Source: Bacteroidia bacterium (lineage in GTDB: Bacteria; Bacteroidota; Bacteroidia; Bacteroidales; UBA7960). From it: DNA of 51,154 nucleotides. The number at the start of each line of letters is the position of its first letter. Within the stretch, counting starts at the first letter, position 1. A program made the position numbers and the translations under genes. The stretch covers positions 1 to 51,154 of the forward strand of contig REEA01000115.1 of assembly GCA_007695305.1 (NCBI GenBank). The letters are read 5' to 3'. Positions 24,970 to 35,008 of the stretch are shown here, piece by piece. The notes under the pieces were generated by a model. The model was not told the DNA's origin. It saw only the letters and a program-made list of their open reading frames with translations, and searched no databases.

Positions 24970-27900
24970 TTGAAGCGATTATTGACGTTTTTTTTACCAG
25001 CTTTTTGGTTTCTCTTGCTGCTGCCGGTATCCGTTTTTGCCAATGTTGTGTTGGCCGAAAATGACACCCTGGCCAACGATACTATTGCCCCACCCCCACC
25101 GCCCGATGAAACGGTTGTGGTTTACGATACAGACAGGTTTCCATTGTTGGGATTCATGCAGAATGTCCCCGGTTTTGTTACCCCACACTACGAATATGAT
25201 CCGGAAACCGGCTTATTTATAAAGACCTACAGGATCGGGGATATGGTGATCGGCAGACCGGTTTATATCTCTTTTGATGAATTTCTCGAATATGATCTTG
25301 ACAGCAGGCTGCAGGAATACTGGCGCGAAAAGGCTACACCGCAAGCCTTTCAGCGGCGCGACGGACTGATCCCGGAAATTCACATAGGCAGTGAATTTTT
25401 TGACCGGATATTTGGTGGCAGCACCATTGATATCCGACCAAGCGGATCCGCGGAACTGATTTTTGGTGTCATGTCCAATTATCGCGAAGACCCTAACCTC
25501 GACGAGCAACGGCGCCGCACCACCAACTTCGACTTTCAGCAAAAAATACAGCTTGCCGTAGAAGCCGATATTGGCACCAAAGTAAACCTGGGCGCCAATT
25601 ACAACACCGAAGCCACTTTCGATTTTGAAAACAGAATGAAACTCGAATACCGGGGAACCGAAGATGAGATCGTACAGCTTATTGAAGCCGGTGACGTAAC
25701 ACTGCCCCTTACCGGCAGCCTCATCAGAGGAACCCAGGGGCTGTTTGGCTTCAAAACACAGCTAAAGTTTGGCAACACCTATGTTACCAGCGTTTTCTCA
25801 CAGCAAAAAACAGAGTCATCCAGTATCGAAGTGTCAGGCGGTGCTACCATGACCGAGTTTGAGATCCGTGCCGATGAGTACGAAGAAAACCGGCACTTCT
25901 TCCTGGCACAATATTTCCGCAACAATTATGATGATGCACTCTCCACGCTGCCAACCGTTTCTTCCAATATAAACATCACCAGGCTGGAAGTATGGGTGAC
26001 AAACGTTGGGGCTGCAACACAGGAAAACCGGAACATCGTAGCATTCTCTGATCTTGGTGAAAACAGCCCCCACAGCCCCATCATCACCGGCGGCCCAAAC
26101 CCGGCACCCAACAACGACGCCAATAACCTCCTCGACGACCGGCAAATGGTGAACGCCATCAGAAATATCAGCCAGGTGAACAGTACCCTTTCGGGAAAAG
26201 GATTTAACTCCGGCACAGATTACGAAAACGTGGAAAATGCAAGGCGCCTGCGTAGCAACGAATATACATTTAATCCCAAGCTTGGCTTTATATCACTGAA
26301 CCGCACCATCAACCCCGACCAGGTACTGGCCGTTTCTTTCCAATACACCCTGATCGGTGATACCACGACTTACCAGGTGGGTGAGTTTTCAGCAGATATC
26401 GCCGCGCCAAACGGCCTCATCGTCAAACTCCTGAAAAGCACAGCCGTGAACACCCGGCACCCCATGTGGGACCTGATGATGAAAAACGTCTATAACCTGG
26501 GCTCTTTCCAAATCAGCCGTGACCAGTTCCGCCTTAATGTGTTGTATGATAGTGAAGAACTGGGTGTGCCCGTCGGGTATCTCGATGAAGGGGCAGTTGC
26601 AGGTCAACCCCTTATCCGCGTCATGGGGCTCGACAGGCTCAATACCCAACTGGACCCAATCCCGGACGGCATCTTCGACTTTATCGACAATGCCGCCACG
26701 CGCGGAGGTACCATCCAGGCTAACAACGGCCGTATTTATTTTCCGGTTACCGAACCTTTCGGTTCTCACCTGCGAAAAATGCTTCAGGACGAAGCACTGG
26801 GCGATAAATACGCCTTTGACTCCCTCTATACCACCACAAAATATGAAGCCCAGCAGGTTCCCGAACGAAACCGGTGGCTGCTGGAAGGCCGTTTTCAGTC
26901 GGCAGCAGGTGCAGAAATACCTTTAAACGCCATGAACATACCACCCGGATCGGTAGTCGTTACCGCCGGCGGTGTGCCTCTCACTGAAAATGTCGACTAT
27001 ACCGTCGACTATTCTCTCGGGAGAGTAAGAATCATTAACGAAGGAATCCTGAACTCCGGTACACCCATCCGCATCTCGCTGGAAAGTTCCGACATGTTCA
27101 ACCTGCAAACAAAAACACTGATAGGAACACACATCGACCACCGCATCAGTGACAACTTTAACGTAGGGGCCACCATAATGAGGCTTTCCGAACGACCACT
27201 GACTCAAAAAGTCAGCTACGGCGATGAACCCATTGCCAATACCATTTGGGGGCTCAATACGACCTATACTACAGAGGTAGACCATATCACACGGATTTTG
27301 AACCGTATCCCTTTTTATGAATCCAATGCCACTTCCCGCATCACTTTCAATGGGGAGTTCGCTCACCTCATACCGGGCCACTCGCGGCATATCGGCAGTG
27401 CGGGCACAGCATATATTGATGATTTTGAGGGGAGCAAGTCTGCCATAGACTTGAAAAATGTACAGCGATGGAATCTGGCGAGCACACCGCAGCATCAGAC
27501 GAGCCCGGGCATGTTTCCTGAAGCCGCCCCGGTATCATTCAGCGACACCCTGGCAACCCTGGCTTTCCGGTATAACGTTGCCCGCCTTGCATGGTATGTC
27601 ATCGACCCCCTCTTTACAAGAAACAATAACCTGACCCCCTCTCACATCCGAAATGACCCCGACCAGCGATCGAACCATTTCGTAAGAGAAGTACTGGAAA
27701 ACGAAATCTGGCCCAATAAAGAAAGCCCCACCGGAATTCCATCACCAATCCAGGTCTTGAACATGGCGTTCTATCCCAATGAAAGAGGCCCTTACAACTA
27801 CGATATTGGATCAGCATTCAGCAGCGGAATAGCGCAAGACGGAACTCTCCGTGACCCGCACACCCGTTGGGGTGGCGTCATGCGCGGACTACCTATGACC

Positions 27901-30900
27901 GACTTCGAAGCTGCAAATATCGAATACGTCGAGTTCTGGCTCATGGACCCCTTTGTGTATAACGAAAACCATGGGGGAGGCTATCTGTATATCAATCTTG
28001 GTGATGTGTCGGAAGACGTGCTCCGGGATGGACGGAAAAGCTTTGAAAACGGACTGCCAATCGATGAACAGGTATTAAATGTGGATACCACTGCATGGGG
28101 AAGAGTACCCACCATACCCGCTGTTACCAATGCCTTTGATAACAACCCCGACTCCCGCGAATTCCAGGACGTGGGATTAGACGGATTAAGGACAGAAGAT
28201 GAGCGAACCTTTTTCAATGAACATTTTCTGCAAGTCCTGGCAGACATGTATGGTACCAGCTCAGCAGCCTACCAGCAAGCCTTCGAAGATCCCTCTGCCG
28301 ACAATTTTCAGTATTTCAGGGGGTCTGACCTGGATGCCAACGAAGTGCCCATCCTCGAAAGATATAAACGTTTCAACGGTCTGGAAGGCAACAGCCCCAC
28401 GGCACAACAGTCGCCCGAATCATACCCCACCGCAGCCACAAATGTTCCCAACACCGAAGACATCAATGAAGACGGAACACTTAATGAAGCAGAACGCTAC
28501 TACCAATACCGTGTAAGCCTGCGGCCACAGGATATGGTTGTCGGCCAGAACTACATCACAGATGTGAGAGAAGCTTCTGTCCGTCTTGCAAATAATGAAG
28601 TTGAAACCATCAGATGGTATCAGTTTAAGGTACCGTTAAGGGATCCTAACCGACAGGTTATCGGCAACATACAGGACTTCAGGTCTATCCGCTTTATGCG
28701 TATGTTCTTTAAAGGCTTTGAGGAACCAGTCATATGCCGCTTTGCCTCCCTCCAGCTGGTGAGAAGCGACTGGCGAACCTACGACAGGGAGCTTTCCGCA
28801 CCTGGCGAATTTGTTCCCGGTAACAACGAAGATTCCAGCTTCGAAGTGTTCACCGTAAATATCGAAGAAAACGGGCAACGCTTCCCCATTCCTTATGTGC
28901 TCCCCCCGGGTATCGAACGGGAACAGGATCTGGGAACAACCACCATGCACCAACGCAATGAGCAGTCACTCGCCATGAAGGTTACCAATCTTCAGGATGG
29001 TGACGCAAGAGCCGTTTACAAGACCTCAAACCTCGACGTGCGCCAATACCGCCGTTTGAAAATGTTTGCCCACGCAGAAAAAGTCAGCGATGATGAACTA
29101 CTCAATGATGATGACCTGACTGTATTTATCCGTTTGGGATCAGATTTTACATCTAACTATTACGAATATGAAGTTCCACTAAAAGTAACCCCATGGATCC
29201 CGAGAACCTTTAACCCGGAAGTGATCTGGCCGGTGGAAAACAATTTCGATGTAGAATTTGAAAAGCTGCAGGATTTGAAAATCATGCGAAACAACCTCTC
29301 CCGTCAGGAAAACTCCGGAGTAGCCATTAGCAGACCTTTTCGTCAGCAGGATGGTGAAAACACCATGACGATCATTGGAAATCCAACGCTCAGCAATATA
29401 CAAGTGATCATGATTGGTGTCAGGAACCCCAAGAACACACATCTGACCCCCGAGGATGACGGGCTGCCAAAATCGGCCGAGGTTTGGGTGAATGAACTCC
29501 GCCTTTATGGTTTTAACGACCAGGGTGGCTGGGCTGCAAACGCAAGAGTCAATGCGAACCTGGCTGACCTTGGAAACATTACACTTGCCGGTTTTATCAG
29601 CACACCGGGGTTCGGCAGCCTGGAGCAAAGGGTAAATGAACGCCAGATGGAAGAAGTGATCAACTACGATCTGGCCACAAATCTGGAGCTGGGCCGCCTT
29701 CTCCCCGATGCATTCAACATGCGGATCCCCATGCACTTCAGCTACTCCGAATCCATTAGCAATCCGCTATATAACCCCCTAAACCCCGACATTTTCTTTG
29801 AAGACGATCTTGCCGCCTTTGAAACAACCGCCGAGCGAGACTCCCTGAGAAGACTGGCCCAGGATCTGGTGAGAAGAAAAAGCATCAACTTCACAAATGT
29901 GTCCTTTATGGGCTCAGGTGGGCAAAACAGGTTCTATAGCCCGTCAAACTTCGACTTTACATACGCTTATACCGAAATGTATGCCCGAAATGTGGATATT
30001 GAATTTGACAGGCAACAACGCTGGAGAGGCGGAATCAATTATAACTATAGTACTACACCACGAAATATAACGCCATTCTCAAATGTGTCGCTGTTTCAGA
30101 ATAACCTGTTCCGTTTGCTCCGTGAGTTCAATTTTTACTACAAACCCCGCTCCGTTGCCTTCCGCACAAATATGGACCGCGGATATGCCGAATCGCTGAT
30201 GCGGGCCAAAAGTACAGGTATCGTTTTGATTGAACCAAACTATATTAAATCCTTCGACTGGGATCGCATGTATGACATACGGTTTGATCTCACGCGTGCC
30301 TTGAGGCTGGAGTTTCAGGCAACCACCAATGCCCGTATAGATGAACCTGCCGGACGTATGCATAAGGATGATGAGGACTACCAGGCAAAGCGTGATACAA
30401 TATGGCAAAACATCAGGAATTTGGGACGTACAACCTTTTACACCCACCGGGCAAATCTAACATACAACCTGCCGCTAAACCGACTTCCCCTGGTTGACTT
30501 TATCAATGCAAACACCAGCTATATGGCTGACTTTGACTGGATTGCCGCGCCACTTGCCGCAAAGGACTTCGGCAACACCATCGAAAACTCACAAAGCATT
30601 CGCTTTAACGTGAATGCAAACATGGTAAACTTCTACAATAAAATAGGCTTTTTGCAGCAGATCAACCAACGGCACGGAGGAGGGCGCGGCGGGCAGCAAC
30701 CCGGCAGGAGTCCTCAGCCGCCACCAAGAAGAGATGAAGAAGAGGAAACCGAACGACCAAACTATGCACGCATGTTCCTGGAAACAACCCTGCGTATGCT
30801 GATGGCTGTGAGAACTGTCTCCATCAATTATACAGAAACATCAGGAACACACATGCCGGGTTTTACACCCACCCCTTCAATTCTTGGACAGGACTGGAAC

Positions 30901-32154
30901 CTGATGGCCCCGGGCACAGGCTTTATCTTTGGAAGCCAAGCCGATATACGGGAACAGGCCGCAAGAGAAGGTTGGATTACAGACAACCCAAACCTCAACA
31001 TCCCATTTACCCAAAGCAACGCGCAAAACCTCACCGGCAGGGCACAGGTCGAACCCATTCGCAACATGCGTATTGAAGTAACCGCGCAAAGAAACCATTC
31101 CAGAACCAAAAGTGAATACTTTAAAGCCGACACGCTTGGCAACTTTGGCTCTTTTAACCCAATGGAACAAGGGAGCTTCAGCATCTCATTCTTTGCCCTT
31201 CGAACTACCTTCGAAGCGTTCGATGACAGGACCTATATCTCAGAAAATTTTGAAAACTTCAAAGACTACAGGCTGGAAATCGCCATGAGGCTTGCAAACC
31301 AAAACCCAAACTGGGATGGTGAAATGAACGATACGACCGGGTTCCCGATAGGATATGGCCCTACCTCACAGGATGTGCTGATCCCGGCATTCATCGCAGC
31401 CTATTCGGGCAAAGACCCTTCAGGAAGCACACTGAACCCCTTCCTGCGTATCCCTTTACCCAACTGGCGGGTAACCTATGATGGCTTGTCGAGAATACCC
31501 GCATTTCAACGATTATTCCAATCTTTTACCATCGGACACGGATACAGAAGCACTTTCACCATCGGAAACTTCCAGTCAGATATCCGTTATCGCGAAATCG
31601 ACGGCTACCAAGCCGCCCGTGAAAGCGCCTCCCGGAACTTTATCCCGGAATTTGAGATCGGACAAGTCTCCATCAATGAGCAGTTTAACCCGCTGATCAA
31701 TTTTGATGTCACCTGGAGAAACAACCTCATGACAAGGGTTGAATACCGAAGATCAAGAGATATTTCATTAAGCTTCGCCAATAACCAGGTTACCGACCAC
31801 CAAAGCAGCGAGGTGGTCATTGGAGCCGGTTACCGCTTCCAAAACCTGGCTTTCAACATAACACAGGCCGGGCGACGACAACGCATTGAAAGTGACCTCG
31901 TACTGCGCTTCGATCTTTCTATCAGGGACAATAAAACAGTTCTTCGAAAAATTCTGGATGATGTCGGCGATACCAACGTTCCTTCATCCGGCCAACAATC
32001 CATAGGCCTTGGAACCTCTGCAGAATACCAGATAAGCCCCCGTGTTAACTTCAGGATGTTCTTCGATCGAACAGTAAACAACCCATTTGTATCAAACCAG
32101 TTCCCAAACACCAACTCACACGGCGGCTTTAGTCTCAGGTTCACCCTGATCTGA
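24970..32154 (+). CDS. sprA: SprA, outer-membrane translocon of the type IX secretion/gliding system
   Basis: A protein of about 2394 residues, the size and sequence type of SprA, the giant 36-strand beta-barrel through which type IX cargo crosses the outer membrane. A signal peptide is visible (KRLLTFFLPAFWFLLLLPVSVFA). Long amphipathic beta-strand repeats run throughout, including NFDFQQKIQLAVEADIGTKV and a typical aromatic-ended C-terminus (FSLRFTLI). There is no ATG in the first 70 codons of the frame. Candidate starts are TTG at 24937 (overlapping the ruvA stop), GTG or TTG around 24961-24964, and TTG at 24970, which I chose because it gives a normal MKRLL signal peptide. Two cargo proteins with type IX sorting domains lie in the same window. 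Confidence 0.93.
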   Translation: MKRLLTFFLPAFWFLLLLPVSVFANVVLAENDTLANDTIAPPPPPDETVVVYDTDRFPLLGFMQNVPGFVTPHYEYDPETGLFIKTYRIGDMVIGRPVYISFDEFLEYDLDSRLQEYWREKATPQAFQRRDGLIPEIHIGSEFFDRIFGGSTIDIRPSGSAELIFGVMSNYREDPNLDEQRRRTTNFDFQQKIQLAVEADIGTKVNLGANYNTEATFDFENRMKLEYRGTEDEIVQLIEAGDVTLPLTGSLIRGTQGLFGFKTQLKFGNTYVTSVFSQQKTESSSIEVSGGATMTEFEIRADEYEENRHFFLAQYFRNNYDDALSTLPTVSSNINITRLEVWVTNVGAATQENRNIVAFSDLGENSPHSPIITGGPNPAPNNDANNLLDDRQMVNAIRNISQVNSTLSGKGFNSGTDYENVENARRLRSNEYTFNPKLGFISLNRTINPDQVLAVSFQYTLIGDTTTYQVGEFSADIAAPNGLIVKLLKSTAVNTRHPMWDLMMKNVYNLGSFQISRDQFRLNVLYDSEELGVPVGYLDEGAVAGQPLIRVMGLDRLNTQLDPIPDGIFDFIDNAATRGGTIQANNGRIYFPVTEPFGSHLRKMLQDEALGDKYAFDSLYTTTKYEAQQVPERNRWLLEGRFQSAAGAEIPLNAMNIPPGSVVVTAGGVPLTENVDYTVDYSLGRVRIINEGILNSGTPIRISLESSDMFNLQTKTLIGTHIDHRISDNFNVGATIMRLSERPLTQKVSYGDEPIANTIWGLNTTYTTEVDHITRILNRIPFYESNATSRITFNGEFAHLIPGHSRHIGSAGTAYIDDFEGSKSAIDLKNVQRWNLASTPQHQTSPGMFPEAAPVSFSDTLATLAFRYNVARLAWYVIDPLFTRNNNLTPSHIRNDPDQRSNHFVREVLENEIWPNKESPTGIPSPIQVLNMAFYPNERGPYNYDIGSAFSSGIAQDGTLRDPHTRWGGVMRGLPMTDFEAANIEYVEFWLMDPFVYNENHGGGYLYINLGDVSEDVLRDGRKSFENGLPIDEQVLNVDTTAWGRVPTIPAVTNAFDNNPDSREFQDVGLDGLRTEDERTFFNEHFLQVLADMYGTSSAAYQQAFEDPSADNFQYFRGSDLDANEVPILERYKRFNGLEGNSPTAQQSPESYPTAATNVPNTEDINEDGTLNEAERYYQYRVSLRPQDMVVGQNYITDVREASVRLANNEVETIRWYQFKVPLRDPNRQVIGNIQDFRSIRFMRMFFKGFEEPVICRFASLQLVRSDWRTYDRELSAPGEFVPGNNEDSSFEVFTVNIEENGQRFPIPYVLPPGIEREQDLGTTTMHQRNEQSLAMKVTNLQDGDARAVYKTSNLDVRQYRRLKMFAHAEKVSDDELLNDDDLTVFIRLGSDFTSNYYEYEVPLKVTPWIPRTFNPEVIWPVENNFDVEFEKLQDLKIMRNNLSRQENSGVAISRPFRQQDGENTMTIIGNPTLSNIQVIMIGVRNPKNTHLTPEDDGLPKSAEVWVNELRLYGFNDQGGWAANARVNANLADLGNITLAGFISTPGFGSLEQRVNERQMEEVINYDLATNLELGRLLPDAFNMRIPMHFSYSESISNPLYNPLNPDIFFEDDLAAFETTAERDSLRRLAQDLVRRKSINFTNVSFMGSGGQNRFYSPSNFDFTYAYTEMYARNVDIEFDRQQRWRGGINYNYSTTPRNITPFSNVSLFQNNLFRLLREFNFYYKPRSVAFRTNMDRGYAESLMRAKSTGIVLIEPNYIKSFDWDRMYDIRFDLTRALRLEFQATTNARIDEPAGRMHKDDEDYQAKRDTIWQNIRNLGRTTFYTHRANLTYNLPLNRLPLVDFINANTSYMADFDWIAAPLAAKDFGNTIENSQSIRFNVNANMVNFYNKIGFLQQINQRHGGGRGGQQPGRSPQPPPRRDEEEETERPNYARMFLETTLRMLMAVRTVSINYTETSGTHMPGFTPTPSILGQDWNLMAPGTGFIFGSQADIREQAAREGWITDNPNLNIPFTQSNAQNLTGRAQVEPIRNMRIEVTAQRNHSRTKSEYFKADTLGNFGSFNPMEQGSFSISFFALRTTFEAFDDRTYISENFENFKDYRLEIAMRLANQNPNWDGEMNDTTGFPIGYGPTSQDVLIPAFIAAYSGKDPSGSTLNPFLRIPLPNWRVTYDGLSRIPAFQRLFQSFTIGHGYRSTFTIGNFQSDIRYREIDGYQAARESASRNFIPEFEIGQVSINEQFNPLINFDVTWRNNLMTRVEYRRSRDISLSFANNQVTDHQSSEVVIGAGYRFQNLAFNITQAGRRQRIESDLVLRFDLSIRDNKTVLRKILDDVGDTNVPSSGQQSIGLGTSAEYQISPRVNFRMFFDRTVNNPFVSNQFPNTNSHGGFSLRFTLI

Positions 32155-32180
32155 TAACGAACATGCCCATAGAGAAAAAA

Positions 32181-33113
32181 TCATTGGTTCGGACCGGAGG
32201 AAAAGGAAAACATATCCTTAAAGGACATCAGCTCCTCTTTAAAGGACTTGTCAGGCAAAGTCATCAGAGGCATGATGCGTTCATCAGGCAAAAGCTTTAT
32301 TTCTCGCATCACAAGATGCTGGTTTACAAAGATCATATCCAATGAAGGATAGATCTCCTTGATGATGCCTGCAATAAACTCAATGGAAAGATTGTGCTCA
32401 CTGACATTGAAAACACCCGAAGGGAGATCATGCCGCAACAGGTTGGCAAGTATGTTCACCAGTTTGTCGATGTGTATGAAAGCTCGCCTTTGTTTACCGT
32501 TGCCGGTAATCTGAATCCTGCCCACAAAGTTTGCCTCAAACATAAACCTGTTGATCACAGCGTCAAAACGAACACTCGGACTGTAACCATATACATTACC
32601 CGCCCGAATAATCCACACGTCACATTTGTTCATTAAACGCTCCACGTGTGCCTCACCCCTCAACTTGCTGCTTCCATAAAAAGTTTTTGGATCCGGCGGT
32701 GTGTTAATGTCTGCCATCTTTTCAGAAGCACCATAAACAGAAGTGGTACTCACATAAATGAACTTTTTTACCGGACTCTCTTCCACAGCATATACCAGCT
32801 CCGCAGTGCCCCAATGGTTGATCTGCTCATACAGATGAGCATTTTCACTGGCCAGCGGTGTTGAAACTTTGGCAGCCAAATGATACACAACATCAATATT
32901 CTGCAGCACTTGCCGAAGCTTCCGTGAGTCAAGCAACTCACCCCATATAAAGCTTACATTACCGGGTGTATACCTGGGATCAAGAAAGAAATTAAAGTTC
33001 TTCCGACTTAGATTATCATAAACAATGATTTGCTTGACGGACGAATCTCTTAGCAGCTCAAAAACGAGCTCGTTGCCAATATAACCTGCACCCCCGGTAA
33101 TTAATATGTTCAT
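32181..33113 (-). CDS. Extended SDR: nucleotide-sugar epimerase/dehydratase-like
   Basis: A 310-residue extended SDR. The Rossmann motif TGGAGYIG (residues 6-13) and the catalytic Tyr146/Lys150 (FYGSSK), with YVSTTSVYG just before, are intact. The pattern resembles GalE-like nucleotide-sugar epimerases and dehydratases, but the substrate is not determined. The start ATG overlaps the stop of the APS reductase gene by four bases (ATGA), so the two are translationally coupled. That pairing is unusual enough to note. Converges on sprA with a 26-base gap. Confidence 0.9.
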   Translation of the reverse strand: MNILITGGAGYIGNELVFELLRDSSVKQIIVYDNLSRKNFNFFLDPRYTPGNVSFIWGELLDSRKLRQVLQNIDVVYHLAAKVSTPLASENAHLYEQINHWGTAELVYAVEESPVKKFIYVSTTSVYGASEKMADINTPPDPKTFYGSSKLRGEAHVERLMNKCDVWIIRAGNVYGYSPSVRFDAVINRFMFEANFVGRIQITGNGKQRRAFIHIDKLVNILANLLRHDLPSGVFNVSEHNLSIEFIAGIIKEIYPSLDMIFVNQHLVMREIKLLPDERIMPLMTLPDKSFKEELMSFKDMFSFSSGPNQ

Positions 33114-33781
33114 TTTTTTGATGTTGTATCAGTACAAATATCCGTCATGTGCAAACCACATTCCGTTTTTTTCATCCCCACCCATCTTGAATCACGGGCG
33201 TTGGTGCCATTGACAGGCCTGGTACAGGGTTCACAGCCAATGCTTTTGTAACCCCTCTCTTCCAGAGGATGAACCGGTAATTGATATAAGGAAATGTATT
33301 GCCTCATTTCCTCATCTGTCCATTTTAATAATGGATGATACCTGATGATCTGTTGCTTCGTCTGCACTTCCTCACGAAAGTGTTTGCGATATTGATTCTG
33401 CTCTGCACGAACACCGTTGATCCAAACATCATATTGCCCAAGAATACTCTCTATTGGTTGTACTTTATTCAGATAACAACAATAATCAGGATCATGGGTA
33501 AACATTAAGTCACCCGAAAACCGCGTCTGCATGCTTTTGGGAACCGGGGGAAAGAGGCTGATTACATGTATGCCCAGTTTCTGTGATATCAGATCCTTGT
33601 AGATAAGGGTTTCAGGAAAGTGAAAGCCGGTATTGACAAAATACACCGGAATCGTTTTATCTATACGGCTTAATACATGCAACAACACCGCGCTTTGGGT
33701 CTGGAAACTGGACGTGGCAAACATCCTTTTCCCTTCCCTGCGGTATTGAGCTAATTTATTAACGATGTGCTGTATTTCCAT
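33110..33781 (-). CDS. cysH: Adenylylsulfate (APS) reductase, CysH family
   Basis: A 223-residue assimilatory APS reductase converting adenylylsulfate to sulfite and AMP with thioredoxin. The N-terminal adenine-nucleotide alpha-hydrolase fold shows FATSSFQTQSAVLLH. The four Cys ligands of a [4Fe-4S] cluster are present (Cys101/Cys102 in DYCCYLN, Cys183/Cys186 in GCEPC), which points to APS rather than PAPS as substrate. The C-terminal catalytic Cys208 lies in ECGLH. No sulfate adenylyltransferase or sulfite reductase genes are in the window. It is the first gene of a two-gene unit with an SDR; its -7 box lies 24 bases upstream. Confidence 0.94.
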   Translation of the reverse strand: MEIQHIVNKLAQYRREGKRMFATSSFQTQSAVLLHVLSRIDKTIPVYFVNTGFHFPETLIYKDLISQKLGIHVISLFPPVPKSMQTRFSGDLMFTHDPDYCCYLNKVQPIESILGQYDVWINGVRAEQNQYRKHFREEVQTKQQIIRYHPLLKWTDEEMRQYISLYQLPVHPLEERGYKSIGCEPCTRPVNGTNARDSRWVGMKKTECGLHMTDICTDTTSKK

Positions 33782-33804
33782 TTAAAACCCAAAAACAACC
33801 AAAA

Positions 33805-33812
33805 CAAATGTA
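33805..33812 (-). promoter_or_regulatory. -7 promoter box of cysH-SDR
   Basis: The minus strand reads TACATTTG, a perfect match, giving a leader of about 19 bases. Confidence 0.65.
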
Positions 33813-33875
33813 CATAATATTTTTGATCCGTGTTGTCGCAAAAACAAGGTGCAGCTCTCCGACCGTCTTTTTTGC

Positions 33876-33883
33876 TACCTTTG
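33876..33883 (+). promoter_or_regulatory. -7 promoter box of aroF-CM, decides the start codon
   Basis: TACCTTTG is a perfect match ending 13 bases before the ATG at 33897. It lies inside the longer open frame from 33849, which therefore cannot be the translated start. Leader about 8 bases. Confidence 0.7.
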
Positions 33884-33896
33884 CAAAAAACACCCC

Positions 33897-34976
33897 ATGC
33901 CCGCAATATCTGACATAAAACCCGAGCCGGTCCATCAATGGCTGCCGCTGGAAAAGGGTTTTCTTCTTGTTGCAGGTCCATGCAGCGTAGAGAGCCGCGA
34001 TCAGCTGATAAAAACAATAGAAGGATTAGTGGCCACCGGAAAAAAAATAGTTGTTCGCGCCGGCATTTGGAAACCGCGGTCACGCCCCGGGGAGTTTGAA
34101 GGTGTCGGCGCCAAAGCATTGCCCTGGCTGGATGAAGTAAGAACAGCAACGGGACTGCCAATGGCTGTTGAAGTTGCCAGACCCAAGCATGTGGAGTTGT
34201 GTTTAAAGCACAATATCGACCTCATATGGCTTGGGGCCAGAACAACCGTTAACCCATTTATGGTGCAGGAAATCGCCAATGCCATAAAAGGAATAGGAAT
34301 ACCTGTAATGATTAAAAATCCGGTAAGCCCGGATTTGCGCCTCTGGGTAGGGGCCGTTGAACGGATCTCCATGGCGGGCACAAACAAAATTATTGCCATA
34401 CACAGAGGTTTCCACACTCATTTGAAAAGTGTCTACCGAAACATTCCCCTTTGGAATATACCCCTGCAAATGAGTATAGAAATACCCGGACTGCCCGTTA
34501 TCTGTGACCCAAGCCATATTGCAGGAGACAAAACACTGATACGACAGGTGGCAATAAAAGCCATGGCGTTAGGAATGAATGGTTTAATGATCGAAACCCA
34601 TCACCAACCGCAAAACGCCCTTACAGATCCACTACAGCAGATTACACCAGCCACATTCAATCAGCTCATCGATGAAATAACCTCTTTGAAAGAGAAGGAA
34701 GATGATGAAAATACGCTGCAGTCCATCCGGCTTCATATCGACGAACTCGATTATCAGTTGCTGGAACTGTTGGCCAAAAGATTTGCACTGTCGCCAGATG
34801 TTGGTAAACTGAAAAAGAAACTGGGCAAAAGTGTTGTGCAACCCGCCAGACAAGAAGACCTTTTCCGCGACAGAGAGGAAAAGGCAAAAGCATTAGGTCT
34901 GAATATTTCTTTTGTGAACACCTTGATGCAAATGCTTCATAATGAAAGCGTAGTGTTGCAGCACAACCATGAATGA
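33897..34976 (+). CDS. aroF: Bifunctional DAHP synthase (type I-beta) / chorismate mutase
   Basis: A 359-residue fusion. Residues about 20-265 are a 3-deoxy-D-arabino-heptulosonate 7-phosphate synthase of the AroF/KDSA-like type: LLVAGPCSVES, VRAGIWKPRSRPGEFEG, IHRGF and VICDPSHIAGD carry the PEP, metal and sugar-phosphate sites. Residues about 275-359 are an AroQ chorismate mutase helical domain (IRLHIDELDYQLLELLAKR). The enzyme therefore opens the shikimate pathway and commits chorismate to prephenate, so Phe/Tyr feedback through the mutase domain is plausible. The C-terminal mutase order is usual in Bacteroidota. It starts the run aroF-thiL-rnhA. Confidence 0.95.
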   Translation: MPAISDIKPEPVHQWLPLEKGFLLVAGPCSVESRDQLIKTIEGLVATGKKIVVRAGIWKPRSRPGEFEGVGAKALPWLDEVRTATGLPMAVEVARPKHVELCLKHNIDLIWLGARTTVNPFMVQEIANAIKGIGIPVMIKNPVSPDLRLWVGAVERISMAGTNKIIAIHRGFHTHLKSVYRNIPLWNIPLQMSIEIPGLPVICDPSHIAGDKTLIRQVAIKAMALGMNGLMIETHHQPQNALTDPLQQITPATFNQLIDEITSLKEKEDDENTLQSIRLHIDELDYQLLELLAKRFALSPDVGKLKKKLGKSVVQPARQEDLFRDREEKAKALGLNISFVNTLMQMLHNESVVLQHNHE

Positions 34977-35008
34977 TTTGTTTATTTGCCCCTTTAAAAT
35001 CCACATAT

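Noticed and set aside
33849-33896. A longer aroF frame beginning at 33849
   Set aside because: A perfect -7 promoter box lies inside it, so the mRNA begins after this point.
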